Source of the DNA: Biscogniauxia marginata
Lineage: Eukaryota; Ascomycota; Sordariomycetes; Xylariales; Xylariaceae
NCBI GenBank assembly: GCA_022695795.1
Contig: MU404061.1
Location: forward strand, 186,001-250,000
Length of the DNA stretch: 64,000 bases
Direction of reading: 5' to 3'
The notes beneath the pieces are model-generated. The model made no database searches. It saw only the letters and a program-made list of their open reading frames with translations, and was not told the DNA's origin. The translations under genes and the position numbers were made by a program. The first letter of the stretch is position 1, and each line of letters starts with the position of its first letter. Below are positions 32,606 through 43,889 of the stretch, piece by piece.

Positions 32606-34853
32606 TCAGGTACAACTAGTAGCAATCAGACCCTCGTATGCGCGGTCGACCGTACGCCCACCCATCCCGGGGACATCGCGCAACTGCGTCAGCGACTCGA
32701 TAAAGCCTCCATCCTCTTCGGGCATGAGCTCCAAGTAGTTGACGAGATCCCGCGCCTTCTTGGGGCCGAATCCCTGGAGACCCATGATTCGTGCGATATC
32801 CCGCGAGTTGATGATGTCCAAAAGGGTTCGCGACGCCGGCCCCTCCTCTATCACAGATCCCGCCGCAGCAGTCCTCGCTACTTTCGGCTTGTTGTTTTTG
32901 CTCCTCTTCTTATTCTTATCCATGAAGGTCTCGTCATCGTCATCAGCCTCCGCGCCGTTGTATTCATCGTAGTCAGCCTCGGTCCGCCAGCTGGGACTCC
33001 GCCGGCTGGGACTCTTGGCTTTCTTCTCAACGGGACGCCCATAAGCGTCATCTTTCAGCGGACTAGGTGGTAGATCACGACCTTCACGTTTCGCCGCAAT
33101 CCGAGCCTTCAGCTTCTCAATCTTACTCAGAAGCCTCGTCTCTTGCCCAGGGAAGTATGGCAATGCCATCTCGTACATTTTCAGTGCGCTGGCATCCTCG
33201 CCACGCTCCTTATGCTGCCGCGCCATAAGCAGGAAGCGCAAGCCTTCCGAGCGTGAATCATCATGCCGTCCATCAACAATACGTCGCTCGAGAGCCTCGA
33301 GACGTTTCTGTACCTCCTCGCTGATTTCCGGTGGCGGCGGCGCCGACTGTTTACGTGACGCCAGAATCTCGCTGACCTTTTTCTCCACCATGGCCTCGAT
33401 CTGGTCAGCCGATATCGACGGCTGGGATGGTTGAGATGGTTTCGCAGATCGGGGTACGGCGGTTGGCCGAGGAATTTCAGGACGGGTTATCTTCGTCGGT
33501 CGACTGTTCGCATCCGAGTCAATGTGACGTTTGTGTGAGGGAGATGTTCGCTTGGCTGAAGTGTTTGCCGAGCGGGATGCGGGAGCAAGTTTCGACTTGT
33601 CAGTGTAGACATTGAATGCCTTTACTGGACGGTCTGTCGGTTTGGAGGCAGCGGCTCCCGAATGGATGTTATGCGCATTCGCCAAGGGTCGCAAGGGCTG
33701 ACGAGCCATGCCAGTGCTCGTGTTATTAGAATTCGTCCGTGGAGGCTGCTTAAAGACCACCTCGTTCTCGATTTCCCGAACCTCGATCCGCTTGGCTCTT
33801 GAACTTACGTTCAAGCTGCTCAGAGTGTCTAGATGGTAGCTGCGGATTGGAGCAAGGTTCAGGATCATGATGGTAATGCCATTGTTCTGGCCCAGGGATA
33901 GGATGCGCGTCATCTTGGATTCTCTAAAAGGTATCCGTTTTTCGCCTCTGGAGATGGCGTCGATGCACTGGCTCAACACGAACAGGCTCTTATTGATAGC
34001 GGCAGACTCGACCAACCGTTCTTTGCCATTATCAGTCCGTCGGTTGTCTTCCGATCCAGCTAAATCAATGGCTGAAGCAGTACTTTCCCGAACCATGTCT
34101 CCGGTAGTCTGCGTGAGCTTCACCCGCAGTATGGCATGGCTCCGGCTGCTATGGGCGTTGAGCTTAGTTGCTGCTGTGACGCGATTGTTATTTGCTTCGA
34201 TGTACAGTCGCTCAAAGTCCTTCAGGTCATCGCAAGGTCGTTCAGACAGACCAGCAACCACCGTCTTGCCATTGGCCTCTGCACGCAGGGGCAACCCAGA
34301 GGGTGTTCGTTTCTCCAGAGGTTCGAGGAGGTCAAAGACCTTATCGTTATAGATCTCGTAGTATGAAAGCGCAACAGACACAGTCGTCTCACCATCCGTG
34401 TCTTTGACAATCTTCTTGGCCCTCCGGAAGACGGCACTCAAGAGTCTAGGGATGACACCACGATCGGCCAGCTTCAACCCACCACGCATCGTGTGTGTCT
34501 TGCCAGTTCCGGTCACACCATATGCGAATATGGTTACGTCGAGGCCATTGAAGAGGGATTTAAGGTGAGGATTGACTGTAATGGAGCGGATATTAGTTGC
34601 TCGGTGCTAAGAGGGCGGTAGGGAGCTGGCCACGACGCGTACCTTCGGCGGAAAACAGCTGTTCCTGCGTGGTCGGCTGGTCATAGACGCCATTGAAGGT
34701 GAAGGAAAACTCCTCGGACTCGTTCTTCGGGTTTGGGATCTTGACGACATTGCTGGACTTCCCATCGTTGTTGCTGGCGGTGTGCACAATAATGTCCTTG
34801 TTCAGCTCCTTTTCCAGGAGCGGACGAATGCGCGCAACCACCCGTACAGACAT
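32606..34853 (-). CDS. Kinesin motor protein with C-terminal helix-hairpin-helix region (Kid / kinesin-10 type)
   Basis: Exons 34853-34643 and 34575-32606 (67-bp intron) give 726 residues. The motor domain is N-terminal: P-loop G90-VTGTGK-T97, switch I NAHSSRSH and switch II DLAGSE are intact, so ATP-driven movement along microtubules is expected. A neck/linker rich in Ser, Pro and Lys follows, then a short coiled coil around the EVQKRLEALERRI segment. The last 70 residues (MGLQGFGPKKARDLVNYL and VPGMGGRTVDRAYEGL) form paired helix-hairpin-helix motifs of the DNA-binding kind. Motor plus terminal HhH is the layout of chromokinesin Kid (KIF22), which pushes chromosome arms in mitosis. A role on chromosomes is inferred from that layout. 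Confidence 0.92.
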
Positions 34854-35663
34854 GTCAGCGGCCGCTCTCCTTCACTCAATTGGAGTCAATTGACTTGTCC
34901 AGCAAGGCCACCATTCAGTAGTGAATGCTAGATTGAGTGATGTCGAGGAAGGATATTTAACTCAACAATGCAGGCTTGTTACGGCTGTGGCTCTGTCCCT
35001 GGGCCTCTGGTTTTGTATGAGAAAAGAAGTTGGTAAGCAAATCAAGCACATCGGGAGCGGTGTTTAAATTTCAAGAGTGGAGCATTCGTTGTTAAGGGGC
35101 AACGCAGACCAGGTTACACTACCTACATACCTACCTGGCCCATATTACAGGCCCTAGCATTTCCCCCTAGCATCCCCCCCAGCACCCCCCAGCGTCCACT
35201 AAGATCTAACGCGCTACGCGACCAACAGAAATCGATGGCGCGCCTCAAGGCGGTGACCTCACTTCTCTAAGATATCTTCATTTATCCATTCCCGTCACCA
35301 GGTATTATCCAGAGGTGTTCATACTTCTAATCACACTCCCTATAAAAAGTCAGACTGCGATCTCGGGAAACCAGATTCTCTCCCTCTCTGAAATACACAT
35401 ATACGATGCCCCCTTTTTTTCTCTTTATGGGGGGGTTTTTTTTTTCTCTTTTCAATCGCACAGATGCTGGACCGGGAGCAGGCCTTTGATGGGTCGTATC
35501 CAAATTAATACTGCATATACTATTTGCATACTAAGTATTGAACTTCAAGTGAAGTGGACTTCCTTACGAACGCGTACATATATCTGATCTTAACAGACTG
35601 CATGTAAGTGGATATTGCTTTCTGTTGGCATCTCACCAGGACATTGTCTCCTGTCTTCCCGGC
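34854..35663. other. Intergenic 0.8 kb
   Basis: Promoter side of the kinesin gene. It has C-rich repeats of CCCCCAGC type at about 35160-35195 and a G7/T10 tract near 35429-35446. No gene. Confidence 0.4.
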
Positions 35664-36092
35664 TTAGAGCTGAACCTTCACCCAAGCAGCTGCGTCGTTG
35701 GTATACTCCTCGAAGTACGCAACATGCTTCGAAGGGTCCGAGCCGCCAGCGCAGACCGGGTCCCCTTCGAGGCATCATGAGCTTAGACGACGATCCTGTC
35801 AATCTTCCCACTCAAAAGCCTCGATAAGGGATACGTATGATGACAACTCACCCCGTCCGTAGAATACGCCTGTGCCAGCATGATACATAAATATGATTGG
35901 CCACGTGGCGAATATCACCAAAAAAAAAAAAGTTGTAAATATCCTGAAGCTCCTGTTAATTGCAAATCGTCTCGACAAGGACTCGGGCCACGCACTCCGG
36001 TTGCCCGGCGCTCCATCCGGCGATAACTCTTCGTTCTCCGGTTGAGTGCAAGCCGAAAAGTCTCCTCCGCCGCCGCCCAAGATGTCACCCAT
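35664..36092 (-). CDS. Small single-pass membrane protein, two exons
   Basis: Exon 1 is 36092-35852, ending at GTGAGT. Exon 2 is 35764-35664, entered at an AAG acceptor. They join in phase to 113 residues ending AAAWVKVQL. The N-terminus is Gly/Pro/Ser-rich (residues 1-45). A strongly hydrophobic helix (about 50-70, IFTTFFFLVIFATWPIIFMY) follows, then a soluble tail with one Cys and an acidic/aromatic segment (HVAYFEEYTNDAAAW). The sensible reading of exon 2 in just one frame, and the good donor, support the model. The acceptor is weaker. I do not recognise the family. A hypothetical membrane protein is all that can be said. Confidence 0.55.
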
Positions 36093-36133
36093 GGCACTAT
36101 CACCTTGTTATTAGATTTTGTGCTTAACCCCCA

Positions 36134-36177
36134 GTGTCGAAGTGTCGAAGTGTCGAAGTGTCGAAGTGTCGAAGTGG
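36134..36177. repeat. Five tandem copies of the 8-mer GTGTCGAA
   Basis: Perfect copies from 36134 to 36173 followed by GTGG. It lies about 40 bp upstream of the small membrane protein's ATG, so in its probable 5' untranslated region or promoter. Copy number is likely to vary between strains. Confidence 0.85.
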
Positions 36178-38184
36178 CTTACTTCCTTCATTGTGCTCAT
36201 GTCAGTTGTCTAATATAACTATACCACCGCGACCAATTATGTGTATCTATCTTCCACTACCTATATCAAGTTGTAGCAAGTTCAACTTTTATTAGTTAAT
36301 CATAACTTTAATAATAGCATGGGAGCCTGTATCGTTGAACAGAATGAACCGTCTATACCGAGCAGCGTAGTATCTTAAGATTTCAAAGCCTCGGTGTATC
36401 CGACAGGTCCAAGATTGGAAGCTGGACCTCTTCACCGAGTATATCCCCCTATACGCATCATGTACAGGTCAACCCCTGCTATATTGTTACCGTTTCTATC
36501 CCCGAGCTGCCTCGCCGATTCTCTCCACCACACCTCAAAACGCATTAATCCAAGTCTTGATACGAAATGTTTCTATTAAACTTCTATTAATTAATTTTTT
36601 ATAGTTATTTTATGTAGAATAAGTAATTACATATGAATTATATTATAACATTGAAAGATCCTAGTGAGAATCTGGTTTATATGCCTACCCATTACCTATA
36701 ACAACCCACACCGGGAGCTAGCAATAATAACAGGGGTTGACCTGCAGTGAGGATTTGTGTAGAATTTTTATTTGATTTGCTAGGAACTATAACTTGAGGA
36801 ACTATAACATGAATACTATATTACGACAAGTCGGTCTAGTCCCCTAGTCTCTCCGGACATAATAGGGGCTAAACTATCTGATAATTTTCTCATCACGGAA
36901 CGGCCTTTTTGTCCAGCTTAACTACCTACCTACATAATCACAGTACAGACACACGACCCACATCGCACTTCATTTTTAGCTGTCTGGCCTTATAGAGATA
37001 CAAGCTTGTGGAATAATCTGCATCGTAATATGGAACTGCTATTGTTATACGAAGCACGCTATCGTCACTAGAGCTCCGAAAGGAAGAGGCATGCTTGTTG
37101 TACTTTTTGTCAGCCTGTCTAGTAGGTCCCTCAGACTATATCTATTTTAGCCCTGCGCATCAGGGTAATGCTGTAGCAAAGTCACTACTTTGTGTAAATA
37201 ATTCCTGCGTGAAATACCATGAAAGTCTAGGGCAGCAGTAAGTACATAGTATGGTAGACAATCATTTCTCTTTTACTCTTTTTTTATTGTACAGATGTCC
37301 ACTAACCTACCTGCAACTTCCTCACCGTGATCATATATATGTATCTTCATGCAAAGTAGTCCAAAATAGCAAGTTGTCAGATATCATTGGTACTGTAAGG
37401 GGGTAAGGAGTAGAAGGGCTATTGGGACCTTACATATAAATACATACCTACATAACCAACTCAATTCAGCTCAGCAGTTTTATTACTTCGCGTATGAAGC
37501 AGGAAACTTCGACATTGCGATAACATATCTACCTAACACGGCTTTGTCTTCTGTAAACTGTGTCCCTTGACAGACCTACAAGATTTCAGAGCCTTTACAA
37601 CGCAACAATATCAAGCCGAAGACCACTTACCAGCATTACGTATGACTTTCCGTAGGTTAGACATATCGATTCCTATCCGTATTCTCCCTTCCCATGCCAC
37701 TTAAGCACAGCACAGTCACGACTTCACCGGGCAGCCAAGAGAGGTCTTTATAGAAAATAAGTGATATGGGTTTAATATGTAGGTGCGTACATATACAACC
37801 TCCGACTTCTATATCATGTATTTCATTACTTTCCCAGCGTCTATAAGGGGTATTTGTTTCGCGCATTCCGTCTATGAGTATAATATGGGTACAGCCCGAG
37901 AAGGCCGAGGCTGTCGGCACTAGTAAATAACGTAATAAGTAGCCAGCCTCCGGGGGCTTTGGGGAGGGGGCTATTTATATGACTTCGGACAACCAATTAC
38001 TGTAGACCTATAATCGCTTGGTTATATCGTCTCTTTCCGTATCAGACGAGACCCATCAAGCATTACCGCCCTTTTATGAGGATAAAGGTAAAAATAAAAG
38101 CAAAAATTTCGCGCGTCTTAACCATGATCCCTCATAAAATCATCTCCCTCTTTTTAGGAGAGACAGAGAGAGAGAGATACATAA
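36178..38184. other. Intergenic 2.0 kb
   Basis: AT-rich spacer with short frames only (longest 37657-37920 on minus, no motif). No RNA gene seen. Confidence 0.4.
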
Positions 38185-39846
38185 TCAAATCTTCACCACC
38201 CTCACGCCGACCTGCACCCCTCTGCTAGCCGCGAACCACAGCATCCCCACCGTCATCGCGAGACCGCAGAAGAGCTGGAGGCCGAGGTAGGTGGAGCCCC
38301 CCTGGGCGGCGACGATGGCGCCGCCGATGGGTGACCCCGTGAGGGCGCCGAGGGAGCCGACGAAGAGCGCGATCCCGCTGCGCGTGCCGATTTCGCGGAT
38401 GTCGCTGATCTGGGCGATGATGGCGGGCAGGAGCGAGATGTAGCCCCCCGAAGCGAACCCGAATACGCCGCCGTACACGATCGTCGCCGCCGTCGAGCGC
38501 CCCGGGATCCAGAGTGCGAGCGTGATCACCCCCGACAGCCCCGAGATCAAGATCATCATGTTGTAGCGGCCGACCTTGTCACCCAGGATCCCCGGAAGGA
38601 TGCGCCCCGGTATGCTATAAAACAAAAGCTTTTGTTAGCCACATTCACAAACCAGTTTTTTCATGTTTGGCTCCGCTTACCTCAGCGCGTTAAGAATCGG
38701 CAATAGATACGGCACGAGGGCCTCGTCGATGCCCTGCTGTTGCGCCTGCAGATTCAAGTAACTGAAAGGCAGGAACAGGCCCCAGAAGCAGAAGAAGGAG
38801 CCGCCGACAACGAGCGCGAAGGGCAGCTCGCGCAGCGGGCGCACGTAGTCGGCAGCGTGGAAGGGCTTCGGGCGCGGCGGGAGGCGGGACTTGACGGTGG
38901 CGCAGCTGACGCCGCAGAGGACGAGAACGACGAAGCCGAGGACGCGCATGGTCCAGGGGAAGCCGATGCGCGGGATGAGCTGGACCATGAGGATGGGGAG
39001 GACGACGCCGCCGAGGCTGGAGCCCGACACCATGATCCCGAGGGCGGTCGCGCGCCGCCGGAAGAACCATCCCATGACCGAGTTGGTCGCGCAGTTGAAG
39101 ACGGCGCTCGCGCCGAGCCCGCTGACGATGCCTTGCGACAGGATGAACTGGTAGTACGAGCTCGACAGCGAGACCATCATCAGCCCGAACACGTAGACGA
39201 GAGTGCCGATGATGATCAGCCATCGTGGGCCGTAGTTGTCGAAGAGGCGGCCCATCTTTTGCACCACAGATATACACGTTAACACACGACTCGTTGAGCA
39301 ACAACGAGAGAGAGGGGGGGAGAAAAGGATCCGTTTTCCCTAGGACTTGGCAAAAGGGTTTAGGATAAGATAGGATATGATAGGAGTTTAGGTTCAGCTT
39401 ACCAGCGCGTTCGACCCTATCACGACAAAAACCTGCAGCGAAGTGATCCAGCTCACGGTGGAGGACCCATAGTCGGCGAGCGGACCATTAACATAATACT
39501 CAACAAAAACACCGATGCAGTTGGCGAGGCCGAAGGAGCAGAAGAGCGCCAGGAACCCACCGAAGACCACCAGCCAGGCCTCGAGGCCGCCGTCCGGGAA
39601 GTCGGCCGGGTTGATCCCTCCGGGCTGTTGCTGCGGCGTTGCGGCGACGACGCCGCCTTTTTCCATGTCCGCCTCGATAGCATTTTCCGGCTCGGGGAAG
39701 ATGTTACCATTGGTCGATCTCTGCTGCGAGGGTATGCGCTCCATCGAGGGTTTGTGCGACTCGTACGGCGTCCGGTCTCTCGTGGTCGGGCCATCGAACC
39801 GTGGATCCTCCAGCACCGTATCAGATCCCGTGTCGGACCCGGGCAT
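38185..39846 (-). CDS. MFS transporter of the monocarboxylate (MCT/SLC16-like) family
   Basis: Exons 39846-39403, 39255-38681 and 38614-38185 join in phase to 482 residues. A hydrophilic N-terminus of about 80 residues precedes the membrane part, which opens with [22 protein letters not shown], the fungal MCT signature (D-G-G-x-x-A-W). Twelve membrane helices are expected, and the MFS loop shows [11 protein letters not shown] between helices 2 and 3. Fungal members move monocarboxylates or unknown small molecules across the plasma membrane and some serve as efflux or siderophore-related carriers. No substrate can be assigned. The coding part is clearly GC-rich compared with the flanks. It is not next to a metabolic partner that would suggest its cargo. 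Confidence 0.9.
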
Positions 39847-41576
39847 TTTTGCTTGTACAGATCTTTTATTTTATTTTAGAGAGTTGCTAGGTAGTATGCA
39901 ATGATGCCTTGGTGGGTCTTAACTGTCGCAACGGATTCCTGATCTGATGACAAGGACGCAAGGCGTGCACGATAAACCTGTCGACGGAATATATTTACCA
40001 ACGCGGACGTCCTTGTTTGTATGACGAGTTTTGTCGCAGAATATTAGTGCAGGCCAACCAATTTGTTTGTTTCACGTAGGGCCCCGGCTTCCAGATGAGA
40101 CGCCTTGACTAATGAACAAGAATTATTGGTTCACACAGTGGCTAGCTCAAAATCCGCATAGGTTCAGTATCAGGGCGAGGCTCTCAGACGTCCATGTTAT
40201 ATAAACTACCTAGACCGATGAGTTAGCCCTGGCAGAACGAACATCGGCTGTCCACATGTGGACTCGGAGTTAGTGTGCGGCAGGCATTTCCACCTGCCAG
40301 GGTTTATCAATCTCCCTGGGCTGAATGCTTGGCCGCCGTGCAGTTTACTTGTTTTAGCTAGGAGCTAGGTAACTAACGTAGGTTGATTCATTGAGACGCG
40401 CATGGCTTTGCGCCGAGGGTCTCTCTGAAAACGATAGAGGATCGAATATCATTCATTCCTCATCCGAAAATGGTATGAAATTCTGCTGCGCTCGGTGTTA
40501 CGAGAGTGAACCGTCCCGTCTAAATTCGATTACTAGGCTAGGCCTACGGCATCTTATCCGACCTAGTCGTGCGTTGCCTGCCGGCTTACTATCCATGTAT
40601 GCGCCTGTATATTTGTAGATCGGGCGGCACTTGTGCAACTCGTGGCGTCTATTCTAGATCAGTGGACAACTAGTGTAGGATGCAGATCCTCCCGTGGTGG
40701 CTTGAGACGTAAGATGAAAGATGACAAGTTGGAACCTTCTTTTGTGCTGGTGAACACGCAAAAAAATAGTCGGTCTCCGCGCAAAGAGCGAAGATCCGAG
40801 GGGGGCTGAACGCCATCCTCCAGGTGATGATAGCTACCAGGTAATAATGATAAAGGCCAGTAAGATCTACGGAGATTATCTTATCGCCCACGGACGTAGT
40901 CAGATCTCGCATAACTTCGGCCGAGTTTCATCGATCCTCTACACTAAAGGGCCTCGGAGATTCGAGATTCCGGGTTTAAGGTGAGAGACGGGATGATCCT
41001 GGTCCATCGTGAACAATATCCTTTTTCACTTACCTAGCTGCATGTAACCAGAGTCGTACCTGGTTGTCGGAACTTTTGAGGAGGAGTCTTACTTACTTAT
41101 ATCAAGGTAAGCACGTTCTAATTATTGTTCCAAGTAAAGAATTGCTGTTCCCGACGATCTGGTACCTGACGGGTACGGTCCTCATGTAATACTCTGCCAA
41201 TATGTAGTATCACCAGAACCGTCCCCCTTATCAAGTTTTTCTTTTCTTTTTCTCTATAAACGGTGTAATTATGACCAGCCAAGTCGTTGATGACGATCCA
41301 TACTAGTTATGCGTAGGAGAATGTCCTGTATTCGACATACCCAGAGAGTATTCCCTGGGTCAATATACACTAGGGCACCAACTATAATATCCATTCGCCT
41401 GCACAGGTGCAATGAGGCAAGTGTCTGGATGGACGCCGGGTGAATGGGAAGCCTATACCTTCCTCGTGGATCACATAGGGAATTCTTCCCCGAGGGATCA
41501 ACTGATGATATACATGTCGCTAGGCCTAATCGTACAGATCATTGTATGTCGCATGATGCCAATGGTAACATCGTGT
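39847..41576. other. Intergenic 1.7 kb
   Basis: Short frames only, no domain recognised. A T-rich tract near 41236-41256 lies on the 3' side of AIM24. Confidence 0.4.
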
Positions 41577-42851
41577 CTATTTCTCGAAATCCTTGAGATT
41601 TTTCGCATCCGCAAAATGAGCCTTCCCATCTTCTCCGATGCTGGCTACGTGGATCTTTACGGCTGCGGCGTCATGGGTCTTCGGGGGATCCTCGCTTGAT
41701 TTTGGCTCGCTTGATTTCGACTTTGTCGCCAGCTCTACCGCAGCCGCAGACGCTCCAGCAGGAGCATCGGCAATCTCGTTGATCTGAGCATTGGTCAGCA
41801 CGTCGCTTATGCGAGAGCCCCTGCTTGACATGAGAATTGTAGTTGGGCCGCGAAACTGCAGGAACAGTCGGTCTCCCCATATCGTGCGACGGGCCGCCGT
41901 GCGTAAGCTAAACATAAGGCGGGAAACAAATTTATAGAATTCCGTCTCACGCATGTTCTGGATAAATTTCGTCGTTTCCAGCCATGTCGTAAGCGACGGG
42001 ATCTGTAACCGGATACTCGAGCTCTTGAAGCGGAAGGGCAGGGGCGGGTTCTTGGTTAACGTGTAAGCTACGACATTCGACGGATGTGCTACGAATTCCT
42101 CCCCTTCAGCCAGTGTGAGCTTATATATATTTCCTGGTGCTGCTACGGCGGCAAGTCCTCTACCAGTCAGCTCGGAGGAGCCCCAGTGGGCAAGAGGGAG
42201 TTGATGTTGGAACCGGGGGGTGACAGCGAGTGTATGTCCAGTCCATGCCAACAGGGCCGACCTTTGGCCTACCATCCAATCTACGGTACCATCGAGATGC
42301 AGCACGGAAAACGTAGTCGTGGGAGATTTGGTCGATATTAAAGCGGTGATGGGTGTTGTCGAAGTGATGCGCTGGTACAGGAACGGGACACCGGTGACTG
42401 CTCGCGTAAAAGGTGAGAGCAGCGAGAGAGTGGATTGGGTCTATATGCAACTCGGCGTCAGTATGTATGGAGATGCGATGCGATCTTCTCCCTCGAGCTC
42501 ACATTCTGTGGTTTCCCCGATACTGCGACTAGAGTCCCCCGTCGAGTGTAGAGCCTCTGGGATGCCGACAAAGACACGGAGAGCAGGGAGTATGGCGAAC
42601 CTAACACCTCGAACCGCGCATCTGGCCTTACGTGTTAGTACCAGCAAACCTAGAATTGGAACATACAACATGCCGGCAACGTCGCTCGAGGTATCGATCG
42701 GGGTGCCGAAGGGATCCCCTTCAAGCCGAGGCGACTCGGTCGTAGGCGTCGAGCTGATCTGGATGGCTCTACATTGTCGGCAAATGTATGTGGATCGGAC
42801 ACCCAATTGGCTCAGTCGACTCCTTCTGACCAGAAAGGAGGCGCCGTGCAT
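41577..42851 (-). CDS. AIM24: Altered inheritance of mitochondria protein 24 (AIM24)
   Basis: Exons 42851-42674, 42621-42503 and 42440-41577 give 386 residues. The first is a basic, Ser/Thr-rich presequence ([12 protein letters not shown]) of mitochondrial type, then a linker. Exon 2 reads [21 protein letters not shown] and exon 3 continues [15 protein letters not shown] and [22 protein letters not shown], all hallmarks of the AIM24 beta-fold. In yeast AIM24 sits in the mitochondrial inner membrane and helps keep the MICOS complex and respiration intact. The C-terminal 60 residues are charged and variable. Intron 1 is phase-consistent only with a GC donor (G|GCATGT), ending at CAG after a perfect TACTAAC branch sequence. 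The nearby GT donors break the frame. Confidence 0.88.
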
Positions 42852-43120
42852 TGCGACGGTTCCGACAGAACGGCGCTTTGTGAGGTTGGGGTTGAAGCTT
42901 GTTGAATTTCGGATATTAAAGCAAAATAAAATAAAATATCGCGAGTAGGTTCTATTGGTAGGTAACCTGAGCTTTGTCGGGTCCACCCGTCGTAACGTCA
43001 CGGCTAATTAGCGGGGAGAACTCCCAAAAATTATTGGGGATGTTAGGTGTGTACAAATAGCTATAAGCCAATTTCAAAAACCAGCTCCCATCCAATCAAC
43101 CTAGTTAATTGGCTCAACTC

Positions 43121-43192
43121 GGTTGGCTAGTGTAATGGTTATCACTGCGGATTCTGATTCCGCCGATCTGGGTTCGATTCCCAGGCCGACCT
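43121..43192 (+). tRNA. tRNA-Gln (anticodon CUG)
   Basis: 72 bases fold as a cloverleaf. The acceptor stem GGTTGGC/GCCGACC has one G-T pair. A D-arm closes with GTG/CAC. The anticodon stem GCGGA/TCCGC has loop TTCTGAT, giving CTG at positions 34-36. The T-arm is CTGGG-TTCGATT-CCCAG. It decodes CAG. No intron. The discriminator base is T and CCA is not encoded. A T-rich stretch about 7-20 bases downstream can end RNA polymerase III transcription. Internal A and B boxes (TGGCTAGTGTAATGG and GGTTCGATTCC) are present. Confidence 0.95.
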
Positions 43193-43889
43193 GAGAACTT
43201 TTCTTTTTTCGCTTGTACTTTTCCTTTTCCATGAGAGTATAACTCGAAGGTGATGAAGTCAATTTCTTTTTCCTGGAAAATCGCAGGCCAAAAGAATTAT
43301 CTAGGAGGGGATTTCGTACTACTACTTTCGCCTGGCTATTAAGCTCCCTGTAAGGCGTTATTACTACACTCTAGTTCTAATAACCTGGAATCTTAAAAAC
43401 GGACCAAAAAGTACCAAGACTGTGTGGGTGTATACACTCGCAACGAGCGAGACCTCATGATACTTTTATTAAACGCAGAGACGAACTGATCGTTGTCGAA
43501 GAGCTCCTCTGTCCACGACCTTAAATCATAAAACCAAGTCAAAGGTATGCTCCAGCTCGACATGGTCATAATTCGCAAGGAGGATCTGAAAATGTCCGTA
43601 TTAAGAGGTACATAACTATACCATCGGCTTTCTTTTCAAGCCTGTTATGAATAAGACTACGGTGCTCGTTCATTGTAGAGGAAATAGAGTATAGCCATTT
43701 ATTACATATAGTGAAATCACGGAAAGGAGAGATGCCAGTCAACAACTCAATGGTTTCCAGGTGCATTTGATAAAATTACTTATTAGAAAAAGGATACAAC
43801 ATAACATCACTTTGTATTTCCATCAGCCAATTATCCGTCGTTGCACCCCTCCATCATCTCCCTACTCCCACCCCTAATCTACGTAAGCC
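43193..43889. other. Spacer with weak minus-strand coding remnants
   Basis: Two minus-strand frames (43766-43566 and 43578-43393) abut and have a protein-like composition (for example WFYDLRSWTEELFDND), but are frameshifted relative to each other. They show no motif I know. Possible remains of a small gene. Confidence 0.3.

Noticed and set aside
38740..39282. Plus-strand frame of 180 codons within the MFS gene
   Set aside because: Antisense of the GC-rich transporter exon; highly charged and without domain.
42410..42445. A two-base frameshift in AIM24 exon 3
   Set aside because: It came from my own misreading of the complement. Rechecked base by base, exon 3 is in phase from 42440 to the stop.
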